Assembly: GCF_002210105.1 (NCBI RefSeq)
Contig: NZ_AQQU01000002.1
Coordinates: forward strand, 1 to 64,000
DNA from: Oceanicola sp. 22II-s10i
Lineage (GTDB): Bacteria; Pseudomonadota; Alphaproteobacteria; Rhodobacterales; Rhodobacteraceae
Reading direction: 5' to 3'
DNA length: 64,000 nucleotides
The notes under the pieces were generated by a model, which saw only the letters and a program-made list of their open reading frames with translations, did no database searches and had not been told where the DNA came from. A program made the translations under genes and the position numbers. This document shows, in pieces, positions 52,933 to 60,728 of the stretch; within the stretch, counting starts at the first letter, position 1; each line of letters opens with the position of its first letter.

Positions 52933-53844
52933 TCAGCGCAGTCCGTGGCGGTCGATGAAGTCCAGCACCGCCGCGGCGATCGGTTCCGCGATCGCCGGAT
53001 CGAGGTGGAAATGGTGGTCGCCCGGCAGATCCAGCGTCTCGTAGACCGGCACCAGCCGTTGTGCGAGCGCGATCAGGTCGGTGGTCTGAGGCCGCTTCTT
53101 GCGGACCCCGGTTTCGGCCCAGATGTTCAGCACGGGGCACTGCAGCGACCGCAGGACGGTTTCCATCTGTTCGCGCGTCAGCTTGACCGCCGAACTGGCG
53201 AACAGGCGCGGATCGCCGCGCATCCTGACGCCCTCCGGCACCTCCTCCAACGCGCGGGCGGCCAGCGCCTCGGAGGTCCGGGGCGAGTTTCCCTGCTCCT
53301 GACGGCGCCGGATATAGGCGTCGCGGCTCGGGAAGGTGCGCAACGTGCCGGTCTTGCGCCTGCGGGTGTCCTCGATGAAGGCGCGGAGGGTCGTGGCGAA
53401 GTCGGCGGGATCGTTCGCCGCCGGCACCAGCGAGTCCAGCGCGATGAACGCGCGGACCTTCTCGGGCTGCGCCGCCGTGAACAGCGACGAGATGTTGGCC
53501 CCCCGCGAATGGCCCATGATGATGCAGTCGCTCCAGCCCAGCAGGTCCAGAAGTTCGGCGATCTGGGGCAGGTCGTCCCAGATGTTGTAGGTGGCATGGG
53601 CCGCGCGGCGGGAGCTTAGCCCCTGTCCGCTGAGGTCGGGCGCCACGACGTGGCAGCCGGTCAGCAGGGGGGCGAGGATGCCGTAGCTGTCGGCGTGGTC
53701 CATCCAGCCGTGCAGGGCCAGAACCGGGGTGCCGTCCTCGGGGCCCCATGACAGGCCCTGATAGGTCAGCCCGTCGATGTCCCAGCTGACCGCGCGCGCG
53801 GTGTCCTGCCCGATCGTGTTCTGCCCCTTGTCCTGCGCTGTCAT
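52933..53844 (-). CDS. Alpha/beta hydrolase
   Basis: A 303-residue alpha/beta-hydrolase-fold enzyme. The oxyanion region is ALHGWMDHADSY and the nucleophile elbow GHSRGAN gives Ser. The acid is probably in the NIWAETGVRK region, and the catalytic His is in LPGDHHFHLD. ATG 53844-53842 is preceded by GAGGCAGGA. A related group in proteobacteria is called MESTs or ABHD-like serine hydrolases. The substrate is unknown. It stands alone between terminators. Confidence 0.85.
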   Translation of the reverse strand: MTAQDKGQNTIGQDTARAVSWDIDGLTYQGLSWGPEDGTPVLALHGWMDHADSYGILAPLLTGCHVVAPDLSGQGLSSRRAAHATYNIWDDLPQIAELLDLLGWSDCIIMGHSRGANISSLFTAAQPEKVRAFIALDSLVPAANDPADFATTLRAFIEDTRRRKTGTLRTFPSRDAYIRRRQEQGNSPRTSEALAARALEEVPEGVRMRGDPRLFASSAVKLTREQMETVLRSLQCPVLNIWAETGVRKKRPQTTDLIALAQRLVPVYETLDLPGDHHFHLDPAIAEPIAAAVLDFIDRHGLR

Positions 53845-53948
53845 TCCTGCCTCATTCGTCTGTTTCCGTTGCGTCCCGGCGGACATACCGCAGGACACTG
53901 GTGGATGAGAAGCCGAAGGGCGCAGGTGACAGGATGCGGAACGGAAAA

Positions 53949-53978
53949 CGGCGCGCACCGGTCGACCGGTGCGCGCCG
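53949..53978 (-). terminator. 30-bp perfect palindrome with T-run, terminator of the aldo/keto reductase gene
   Basis: The 15-bp arms 53949-53963 and 53964-53978 are exact inverse complements with no loop (centre GGTC-GACC). On the minus strand the stem is followed by GTTTTCCG. It lies downstream of the minus-strand reductase gene and after a second stem-loop, so it is a plausible intrinsic terminator, unusually long and perfect. Confidence 0.7.
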
Positions 53979-53990
53979 CTGCGGCATATC

Positions 53991-54020
53991 GGGCCGGTCC
54001 GGGGAGGGCAGGACCGGCCC
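53991..54020 (-). terminator. First stem-loop after the aldo/keto reductase gene
   Basis: GGGCCGGTCC (53991-54000) and GGACCGGCCC (54011-54020) form a 10-bp perfect stem with a 10-base loop, only 7 bases past the stop codon. It forms a tandem with the 30-bp palindrome. Confidence 0.65.
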
Positions 54021-54027
54021 GACCTGC

Positions 54028-54891
54028 TCACATCTTGCCGCCGTAGACGGGGAAGACGCTCGCGTCGCCGTAATCCTTGATCGGCTCGGCGTTCTTCAGC
54101 GCCTCCATATCCGCGTCGGAGATCACGAAGTCCACGTCCGCGTTGTTCTGCATATGCGCCGGGTTCGCCGTCTTGGGCAGCGGCAGCAGGCCCAGTTGCA
54201 GGACGTAGCGGATGCAGAGCTGCGGAACGCTGACGCCGTATTTCTCGGCCATCGCCTTGATCTCGACATTGTCGAGGATCTGGCCGTGGCCGACCGGCGA
54301 ATAGGCTTCGACGAGGATGTCGTTGGCCTTGATGTAGTCGATCAGCTCGAAGGGCGTGTTGCTGACATGCGCGAGGATCTGGTTCAGCATCGGCTTGACC
54401 TCGGCATTGTCGATCAGGTTCTGCAGGTCGTCCTTTTCGAAGTTCGACACGCCGATGGCGCGCAGCTTGCCGTCCGCATAGGCCTCTTCCAGCGCCTTCC
54501 ACGCCGCGAGGTTGCCCTCGAAGAAGCGGTCGTCGCCCGCGAAGTTCTGCCAGGGCTGCGGGCTGTGGATGATCATCAGGTCGATGTAGTCCAGCCCCAT
54601 CGTGGCGAGCGACCAGTCGATGGCCGCCTTGGCCTCGTCATAGGACTTGATCCCGGCGTCCAGCTTGGTGGTCACGAACAGGTCTTCGCGCGCCACGCCG
54701 CTGTCGCGGACGCCTTCGCCCACGCCACGCTCGTTCTGGTAGGCCTGCGCGGTGTCGATGTGCCGGTAGCCGAGCTTGACGGCGGCCTTGACCGCGTCGG
54801 CGACCTTGTCGTCCTCGATCATCCATGTGCCGAGACCCAGCTTGGGGATCGCGACGCCGTTCGGCAGGGTGTATGTCTCTTGCAGTATCAT
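54028..54891 (-). CDS. Aldo/keto reductase
   Basis: A 287-residue NADPH-dependent oxidoreductase. The catalytic tetrad Asp-Tyr-Lys-His is seen in RHIDTAQAYQNE, VTTKLD and LMIIHSPQP. The cofactor end is KTANPAHMQNN (variant of the KSxxxxR motif). It resembles 2,5-diketo-gluconate reductase-type AKRs. ATG 54891-54889 (MILQETYTLPNGV) has GGAAGACTG upstream; the frame is open further upstream. Divergent from the ThDP enzyme gene. Confidence 0.92.
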   Translation of the reverse strand: MILQETYTLPNGVAIPKLGLGTWMIEDDKVADAVKAAVKLGYRHIDTAQAYQNERGVGEGVRDSGVAREDLFVTTKLDAGIKSYDEAKAAIDWSLATMGLDYIDLMIIHSPQPWQNFAGDDRFFEGNLAAWKALEEAYADGKLRAIGVSNFEKDDLQNLIDNAEVKPMLNQILAHVSNTPFELIDYIKANDILVEAYSPVGHGQILDNVEIKAMAEKYGVSVPQLCIRYVLQLGLLPLPKTANPAHMQNNADVDFVISDADMEALKNAEPIKDYGDASVFPVYGGKM

Positions 54892-55167
54892 CAGTCTTCC
54901 TTTCATCACGCGCGCCGCAGCGGCGTTCGATTTCCGGATCGCGGTGTGCACGCCCCTGTCCCTCGGGGCCGGGGAGGATGCCGTGTCCTTCGACGTGACA
55001 GGTAGTCCCGTGACGGGGCCGAAATAATCGGTGGAAAATCGAAAGCACTCATGAGGCGAGAACATGAATGCTCCCCTGTCCGCGCGCATGGCATCGGCGC
55101 TCGCCCCCTTTCCCTTTCCCGTCCTTTCGGAAAGAGTGGCGCCGGAACAAGCGAAGGAGCCGCCCCG

Positions 55168-56829
55168 ATGACCGTCACCCTCACCGAACGCACCGGGGCC
55201 CGTGTCCTGGTCGACCAGCTGATCGCGCAGGGTGTCACCCACGCCTCATGCGTGCCGGGCGAAAGCTACCTGAGCGTTCTCGACGCGCTGATCGATTCCG
55301 GCGTCGACCTCGTCACCTGCCGGCAGGAAGGCGGTGCGGCGATGATGGCCGAAGGCTGGGGCAAGCTGAGCGGCCGGCCGGGCATCTGCTTCGTCACCCG
55401 CGGGCCGGGCGCGACCAATGCGGCAGCCGGCGTGCACGTTGCCATGCAGGACTCGACGCCCATGATCCTGTTCGTCGGCCAGATCGGCCGTGAGATGCGC
55501 TATCGCGAGGCGTTCCAGGAACTCGACTACGGTGCGGTCTTCGGCACGATGGCCAAGTGGGCGTTCGAGATCGACGACGCCGCGCGGATTCCCGAACTCG
55601 TCGCCCGCGCCTTCCGCGTGGCGACCCAGGGCCGCCCCGGCCCGGTGGTGATCGCGCTGCCCGAGGACATGCTGGCCGATGTCGTGACGGTCGCCGACGC
55701 GCCTGCCGCCGCGCCGGTCGAGATGGCCCCGACCGCCACCGACGCGGCGAAGCTGGGCGAGCTGCTGGCGGGGGCCGAACGGCCCTTCGCGATCTTCGGC
55801 GGCTCCCGCTGGGACGCGGCCTCGGTCGCCAGCTTCACCGGGCTCTGCGAGCGCTACGCCATCCCCTTCGCCGCCTCGTTCCGGCGGGCGGGGCAGGTGC
55901 CCTCGCAGCATCCGAACTACGCGGGCGACCTGAGCCTCGGCGCGAACCCGGCACTGATCAAGGCCGTGACGGATGCCGACGTGATCCTGCTCATGGGCGG
56001 GCGGATGTCGGAAAGCCCCTCGCAGGGATACACGCTGCTGCCGATCCCCTCGGGGCCGCAGACGCTGATCCACATCCATCCGGACCCCGAGGAGATCGGG
56101 CGCGTCTACCAGCCGACGCTTGGGATCGTGGCGACGCCCAAGGGCATGGCGCCGGTCTTTGACGGCCTCTCGCCCGACAACCCCCGCCAGGGCGAGGCGG
56201 TGGCCGAGGCCCGCGCCGCCTATATGGACTGGTCCGAGGTTCCGCGCGAGAACCCCGGCAAGCTGCAGATGGGGCAGGTGCTGAAATGGATGCGCGATGA
56301 ACTGCCGGACGATGCGATCCTGACCAACGGGGCCGGGAACTTTGCCATCTGGCTGAACCGTTACTACCGGTTCCGCAGCTTCAACACCCATCTCGCACCG
56401 ACCTCCGGCTCGATGGGCTACGGCTTCCCGGCTTCGGTCGCGGCCAAGCGGGCCCATCCCGACCGGACGGTCGTCTGCCTCGCCGGTGACGGGGATTTCC
56501 TGATGACCGGGCAGGAATTCGCGACCTGCATCCACCACGACATCCCGGTAATCGTGGTGCTGGTGGACAACGGCATGTACGGCACGATCCGCATGCACCA
56601 GGAACGCGAATTCCCGAACCGCGTCAGCGCGACGGCCCTGACCAACCCGGATTTTGCCGCGCTGGCCGAGGCCTATGGCGGGTTCGGGATGCGGGTGGAA
56701 ACGGCGGAGGATTTCCCGGCGGCCTTCGAGGCGGCGCAGGCCAGCGGCAAGCCCGCGATCCTGCACCTGATCCTCGACCCCGAGGCGCTGTCGCCGACCG
56801 CGACGATCACCGGCCTGCGCAACCGCTGA
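55168..56829 (+). CDS. Acetolactate synthase-like thiamine-diphosphate enzyme
   Basis: A 553-residue ThDP-dependent enzyme. The N-terminal PYR domain has the cofactor-activating Glu in CRQEGGAAMMAEG. The central domain binds a nucleotide, and the C-terminal PP domain has the GDG...N motif (AGDGDFLMTGQEF ... VLVDNGMYG). ATG 55168 with GAAGGAGC upstream is chosen over upstream starts from 55051. No small regulatory subunit gene lies next to it, so it is probably a catabolic decarboxylase or carboligase rather than the biosynthetic IlvB. The substrate is not known. Confidence 0.88.
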   Translation: MTVTLTERTGARVLVDQLIAQGVTHASCVPGESYLSVLDALIDSGVDLVTCRQEGGAAMMAEGWGKLSGRPGICFVTRGPGATNAAAGVHVAMQDSTPMILFVGQIGREMRYREAFQELDYGAVFGTMAKWAFEIDDAARIPELVARAFRVATQGRPGPVVIALPEDMLADVVTVADAPAAAPVEMAPTATDAAKLGELLAGAERPFAIFGGSRWDAASVASFTGLCERYAIPFAASFRRAGQVPSQHPNYAGDLSLGANPALIKAVTDADVILLMGGRMSESPSQGYTLLPIPSGPQTLIHIHPDPEEIGRVYQPTLGIVATPKGMAPVFDGLSPDNPRQGEAVAEARAAYMDWSEVPRENPGKLQMGQVLKWMRDELPDDAILTNGAGNFAIWLNRYYRFRSFNTHLAPTSGSMGYGFPASVAAKRAHPDRTVVCLAGDGDFLMTGQEFATCIHHDIPVIVVLVDNGMYGTIRMHQEREFPNRVSATALTNPDFAALAEAYGGFGMRVETAEDFPAAFEAAQASGKPAILHLILDPEALSPTATITGLRNR

Positions 56830-56837
56830 GCCGGGTA

Positions 56838-56863
56838 AGGCGCGGCCTTTCGGGGCCGCGCCT
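56838..56863. terminator. Bidirectional stem-loop
   Basis: AGGCGCGGCC (56838-56847), loop TTTCGG, GGCCGCGCCT (56854-56863): 10-bp perfect stem between the ThDP enzyme and the convergent copper chaperone gene. Confidence 0.75.
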
Positions 56864-56871
56864 GCGGACGC

Positions 56872-57363
56872 TCAGTTCGACACCTTGTGGCCGTGTTTCA
56901 TCTGGCCCGCCGCTTGCGGCTGGCGCTCCAGATCGACCGGGATCTCGACGGTCATCTCGCCCGCCTTCTCGAAGGTCAGGGTCACGGTGACGGTGTCGCC
57001 CTGGGCCCATGGACCGGTCAGCCCCATGAACATCACGTGGTCGCCGCCACGGGCCAGCGCATGGGTGCCGCCCGCGGGGATCTCGAACCCGTCCTCGTTC
57101 TCGCGCATCTGCATGACGCCGTTGCCCGCGTCGATATGCGTGTGCAGTTCGACCCGCGCGGCGGCCTCCGAGGCGACGCCGGTCAGCCGGTCGTCCTCGG
57201 TGCCGGCGTTGTGGATCGTCATGAAGGCGGCGCCGGACTGCGCCATCATGCCCGAGGTGCGGGCATAGGCATCCTCGACGGTGATGTCCCCGGCGAGGAG
57301 CGTTGCGGGGACGAGGGTGAAAACCGCGGCGGTCAGCGCGCGGCGGAACATGGTGTCGGTCAT
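56872..57363 (-). CDS. Copper chaperone PCu(A)C
   Basis: A 163-residue periplasmic protein with signal peptide (MTDTMFRRALTAAVFTLVPATLLA). It has the copper-binding pattern of PCu(A)C: HTHIDAGNGVMQMRE (His and Met) and ALARGGDHVMFMGLTGP (His and Met). The C-terminal Met/His tail (GQMKHGHKVSN) may bind more copper. It delivers Cu(I) to cytochrome oxidase or nitrous oxide reductase assembly factors. ATG 57363-57361 is the first in frame with the signal peptide. Confidence 0.92.
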   Translation of the reverse strand: MTDTMFRRALTAAVFTLVPATLLAGDITVEDAYARTSGMMAQSGAAFMTIHNAGTEDDRLTGVASEAAARVELHTHIDAGNGVMQMRENEDGFEIPAGGTHALARGGDHVMFMGLTGPWAQGDTVTVTLTFEKAGEMTVEIPVDLERQPQAAGQMKHGHKVSN

Positions 57364-57398
57364 CTGTCTGTCCTTGAATCTGAAGCTTTGTGTGCGGA

Positions 57399-57743
57399 TC
57401 AGGACGGAACAGGGGGCCCCCGCGCGATGGCCGTGGGGCTCAGACGGGCGTGGGCCGAAGTGCTGTAGGGGGTGCGCTCCAGCCGGCCGATGCGGGCGAC
57501 CGGCACGGGCAGGACCGGGGGCAGGGCGATGGCCTGCAGGATCAGGAAGGCGTTGTCGGGGCAGAGGTGGGCGTGGCCAATGGGCTGCCCGTCCGCGTCG
57601 ATCGCCACCATCACCGGGCCGGTGCCGGTGCAGAGTTCCGCGTAGCCCGCAGCGCCCGGCATGCCGCGTGCGATCGCCGCCGCCTGGGCGGTCACGGCCA
57701 TCATCAGGGCCAGCGCGAGGGCGAGAATCGGGCGCAGCGTCAT
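57399..57743 (-). CDS. DUF2946-like secreted protein next to PCu(A)C
   Basis: A 114-residue protein with signal peptide (MTLRPILALALALMMAVTAQA) and a short polar part with paired Cys (ELCTGTG, HAHLCPDNAF). This pattern, CTG...HCPxC-like near a copper chaperone, is that of DUF2946 proteins. It lies 35 bases upstream of the chaperone on the same strand and is probably co-transcribed. Role in copper handling is inferred from context. Confidence 0.65.
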   Translation of the reverse strand: MTLRPILALALALMMAVTAQAAAIARGMPGAAGYAELCTGTGPVMVAIDADGQPIGHAHLCPDNAFLILQAIALPPVLPVPVARIGRLERTPYSTSAHARLSPTAIARGPPVPS

Positions 57744-57792
57744 GCGGGCAAACTAGGCAGCGGCGGGCAGGGCGCAAGCGCGTCAAATGGAA

Positions 57793-57821
57793 ACAGCCCC
57801 GGCCTTGCGGCGCGGGGCTGT
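57793..57821 (-). terminator. Terminator of rpmB
   Basis: ACAGCCCCG (57793-57801) pairs with CGGGGCTGT (57813-57821). Read on the minus strand the stem is followed by TTTCCATTTG. It lies 26 bases past the rpmB stop. Confidence 0.75.
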
Positions 57822-57846
57822 GATCTTACGGAAGATCGGGGCGCAA

Positions 57847-58137
57847 TCAGGCGGTTGCGGCCTGGGCCTTCGCGATCTCTTTCTTGACCTTCAGCGCGTT
57901 CACGGAGAGGTCCGCATCGCTCGCCTTGGCGAGGAACTTGTCCAGACCGCCGCGGTGATCGACGGTGCGCAGGGCCGAGGCGCTGATGCGCAGCTTGATG
58001 TTGCGGCCGAGCGTTTCGGAACGCAGGGACACGTCGTTCAGGTTCGGCAGGAAGCGACGCCGGGTCTTGTTGTTGGCGTGGCTCACGTTGTTGCCCGTCA
58101 TCGGGCCTTTTCCGGTCAGTTCGCAGCGGCGCGACAT
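57847..58137 (-). CDS. rpmB: 50S ribosomal protein L28
   Basis: A 96-residue ribosomal protein of the long alphaproteobacterial form. Typical start [33 protein letters not shown] and [19 protein letters not shown]. Single gene with its own promoter region and terminator. Confidence 0.97.
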   Translation of the reverse strand: MSRRCELTGKGPMTGNNVSHANNKTRRRFLPNLNDVSLRSETLGRNIKLRISASALRTVDHRGGLDKFLAKASDADLSVNALKVKKEIAKAQAATA

Positions 58138-58382
58138 GGCTCGTCCTCGATCTTCTGCGGGCGGCGGGGCCCTGATACATATGAATGGGCGCCGCCTGAT
58201 GCAGCGCCACCGAATTCCGTCCGCGCTCTGTATGGCGATCGAGGGGAGAGGTCAAGAGGCAAGAGCGGAAGGGATCCGACCCGGCGCGGGGCTGCCCGGA
58301 GACCTGCGCGACCACACGGAGCGCGCGTGCCGCGCGCACGCCTTTAGTGGGCATTTCCTTTCCTGCGGAAAGAAAATGCGGT

Positions 58383-58567
58383 GCCTCCGGCGGAAGTATT
58401 TTCGGCCAGAGGAAGCAGGGGAACGCCGGAGCAGGTTCCGGCCCCTTGCGCGAGGGCAAGGGGCCTTCCCCTGGCACGGTCATCGACACTTCTGCCTGTA
58501 CCGCGGGTCCACCGTGACCCATCAGAGTTAAGGTTCCGTTACTTCCTCTGGCGGGAAATACTTCGGG
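58383..58567. repeat. Pair of inverted copies of an intergenic repeat element
   Basis: The first copy (58383-58415) reads GGAAGTATTTTCGGCCAGAG followed by GAAG. The reverse complement of 58541-58567 reads GAAGTATTTCCCGCCAGAGG followed by AAG. The two are near-identical over about 24 bases and face each other across 125 bases. The CTCCGGCGGxAGTATTT motif is frequent near gene ends in this bacterial group (recalled, not searched). Confidence 0.6.
58440..58465. terminator. Strong GC stem-loop
   Basis: GGCCCCTTGC (58440-58449), loop GCGAGG, GCAAGGGGCC (58456-58465), followed by TTCCCC on the plus strand. Perfect 10-bp stem between the two repeat copies. Which transcript it ends is unclear, probably the minus-strand shape operon from the right. 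Confidence 0.5.
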
Positions 58568-58569
58568 GT

Positions 58570-58586
58570 CCGGGGCAGAGCCCCGG
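58570..58586 (-). terminator. Hairpin downstream of the shape operon
   Basis: CCGGGGC (58570-58576), AGA, GCCCCGG (58580-58586), 48 bases past the stop of the minus-strand reductase gene. Confidence 0.5.
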
Positions 58587-58634
58587 TCCGCCCGTGACGC
58601 AGGCGCGGTGCTGTCGGCAAGGTCGATTCGCCTG

Positions 58635-59570
58635 TCAGTAACCCGCGGCGCGGTCCACGAGATGCAGGAGCGGCTCGCCCGCCTCGGCGCGGCGGACGTT
58701 CTCGGCGATGATCTCGGAGGCCGTGTCGGGGCGGGTCTCGGAGGCCACGTGCGGGCTGACCGTCACGCGGGGGTGCGCCCAGAAGCGGTGCTCCGGCGGC
58801 AGCGGTTCCTGCCGGACGACGTCGAGCGTGGCGTGGCCGATCGCGCCGCTGTCCAGGGCGTCGAGCAGGGCGTCGTCGTCGATCAGCGTGCCGCGGCCGG
58901 GGTTCAGGATGACCGCGCCCTCGGGCAGCAGCGACAGGCGGGCGGCGTCGAGCAGGCTGTCCGTTTCGGGCGTCGCGGGCAGCAGGAGGACGAGGATTTC
59001 AGCCCGGCGCAGCGCCTCGGTCAGGCCGTCGGGGCCGGAGAGGCAGGTGAGGCCGGGCAGGTCCTTGGGGCGGCGGCTCCAGCCCGTCACGGGAAATCCG
59101 AGCGCGGTCAGCGATCCGGCGCAGGCGGCGCCGAGCGCCCCGAGGCCAAGGATGGTGACCGGACGGTCCCTGGCCAACGGCGGCACCTCGGGGCGCCAAT
59201 CGCCGGACTGGTTGGCCAGCAGCCGGTCGATGCCGAGGTGGTGGCGCAGGACCTGGCCGGTGACCCATTCGATCATGCCCGCACGCAGGCCGTCGTCGAC
59301 CATGCGGGTCAGCGGCATGGTCAGGGAGGCATTGCCGACGATCTTTTCCACCCCGGCCCAGAGGCTCAGCACCGCCTTGCAGCGCGTGTAGGGGGTGAAA
59401 TCGGTGAAACCGTCGGGGGTGGGAGCGTAGACGATATAGTCGACCTCGGCGGGCGGCAGGTCGGTCGCCAGCACCGCCTCGCTCAGGCCCGCCGCGTCGA
59501 GGGCGTGGCGCAGGGGGGCCTGATACTGCGGCCAGCGGTGCGAACCGCCGGCGAAGAGGATATTGACCAT
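58635..59570 (-). CDS. ghrA: Glyoxylate/hydroxypyruvate reductase A-like D-2-hydroxyacid dehydrogenase
   Basis: A 311-residue NAD(P)H-dependent reductase. Rossmann motif GLGALGAACAGSL, catalytic Arg in the LSLWAGVEKI / NPGRGTLIDDD region, Glu in DVVRQEPLPPEH and His in SPHVASET. The NILFAGGSHRWPQYQ start and HLGIDRLLANQSGDWRP block match GhrA. Its ATG overlaps the rodA stop by one base (TGATG), so it is made as the last gene of the shape operon. Cofactor choice not visible. Confidence 0.85.
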   Translation of the reverse strand: MVNILFAGGSHRWPQYQAPLRHALDAAGLSEAVLATDLPPAEVDYIVYAPTPDGFTDFTPYTRCKAVLSLWAGVEKIVGNASLTMPLTRMVDDGLRAGMIEWVTGQVLRHHLGIDRLLANQSGDWRPEVPPLARDRPVTILGLGALGAACAGSLTALGFPVTGWSRRPKDLPGLTCLSGPDGLTEALRRAEILVLLLPATPETDSLLDAARLSLLPEGAVILNPGRGTLIDDDALLDALDSGAIGHATLDVVRQEPLPPEHRFWAHPRVTVSPHVASETRPDTASEIIAENVRRAEAGEPLLHLVDRAAGY

Positions 59571-60718
59571 CAGCGGCGGCCCCGCGGACGGTGGACATGG
59601 GCGCTCTGGACCAGGCCGAAGGCCGCCAGCAGCACCAGCATGGCCGAGCCGCCGTAGCTGACCATCGGCAGCGGCACGCCCACGACGGGGGCGAGGCCCA
59701 TGACCATCGCCATGTTCACCGCGAAGAACAGGAAGAAGGTCGTCCCGATCCCGAGCGTCAGCAGTGCGCCGTAGCGGTTCTGGTTGGTCAGGGCCGAGTG
59801 GAAGCAGAACACGATGATCAGCGCGTAAAGCACCAGCAGCGACGCTCCGCCGAGAAAGCCGAATTCCTCGGCCAGCGTGGTGAAGATGAAGTCGGTGTGC
59901 TTTTCCGGCAGGAAGTTCAGCCGCGACTGCGTGCCCTGCATGAAGCCGCGCCCGGTCCAGCCGCCGGAGCCGAGCGCGATCTTGGACTGGGTGATGTGAT
60001 AGCCCGCCCCCAGCGGGTCGTTCGACGGGTCGAGGAAGGTGTCGATCCGGCGGAACTGGTAGTCCTTGATCAGCTGCCAGTCCGTGCCGCGCGACTTGAA
60101 GACCGCCGCCACCAGCCCGCTGCCCGCCGCGATGACGGCGGCGAAATAGGCCCAGTGGACACCGGCGAAGAACATCATCGCCCCGCCGCCGCAGAGCAGG
60201 AGCAGCGCGGTGCCGAGGTCGGGCTGTTTCAGGACGAGGAAAGTCGGCAGCAGGATCATCAACACCGGCACGGCGACCCAGACGGGGTGGGATACCTTGC
60301 GCACCGGCAGCCAGTCGTAATAGGCGGCCAGCAGCATCACCATGGTGATCTTCGTCAGCTCGGACGGCTGCAGGCGGATGAACCCGAGGTCGATCCAGCG
60401 CTGTGCCCCCATGCCTATGGCGCCGAACAGCTCCACCGCCAGCAGCAGCGCCAGCGAGCCCAGATAGGCCACCCCGGACACGTTGCGCCAGAACCAGACC
60501 GGCACCATGGCGATCAGCACCATGCCGACGAAACCGGCAGCAAAGCGCTTGATCTGCGGTTCGGCCCATGGCGCGAAGGAGCCGCCGGCGACCGAGTAGA
60601 GCATAAGGAACCCGACGCTGGCCACGGCGAGCAGAAGCAGCGCGAGGGGCCAGTTCAGGTAGAGGATCTTGCGCGGCCCGGACGGGGTGGTCTGGACGGA
60701 ATACTCTAGGTAACTCAT
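59570..60718 (-). CDS. rodA: Rod-shape SEDS glycosyltransferase RodA (MrdB)
   Basis: A 382-residue membrane protein with about ten helices that polymerises peptidoglycan with PBP2. SEDS markers: GAQRWIDLGFIRLQPSELTKI, KQPDLGTALLL and PEKHTDFIFTTLAEEFGFLGG, the last holding the catalytic Asp, and GLAPVVGVPLPMVSYGGSAM. It starts 10 bases after the mrdA stop and its stop overlaps the ghrA-like gene. Confidence 0.96.
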   Translation of the reverse strand: MSYLEYSVQTTPSGPRKILYLNWPLALLLLAVASVGFLMLYSVAGGSFAPWAEPQIKRFAAGFVGMVLIAMVPVWFWRNVSGVAYLGSLALLLAVELFGAIGMGAQRWIDLGFIRLQPSELTKITMVMLLAAYYDWLPVRKVSHPVWVAVPVLMILLPTFLVLKQPDLGTALLLLCGGGAMMFFAGVHWAYFAAVIAAGSGLVAAVFKSRGTDWQLIKDYQFRRIDTFLDPSNDPLGAGYHITQSKIALGSGGWTGRGFMQGTQSRLNFLPEKHTDFIFTTLAEEFGFLGGASLLVLYALIIVFCFHSALTNQNRYGALLTLGIGTTFFLFFAVNMAMVMGLAPVVGVPLPMVSYGGSAMLVLLAAFGLVQSAHVHRPRGRR

Positions 60719-60728
60719 GCCGCCGCCC

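Larger units (their letters stand above)
58138..58634. other. Intergenic region with hairpins and a Rhodobacterales-type repeat
   Basis: 497 bases without a credible gene. The left part is the promoter region of rpmB (read leftwards). The right part holds a CCTCCGGCGGAAGTATTTTC copy (from about 58383), a 10-bp stem GGCCCCTTGC/GCAAGGGGCC (58440-58465), a second, inverted copy of the repeat (about 58543-58567) and a CCGGGGC-AGA-GCCCCGG hairpin (58570-58586). Confidence 0.7.
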
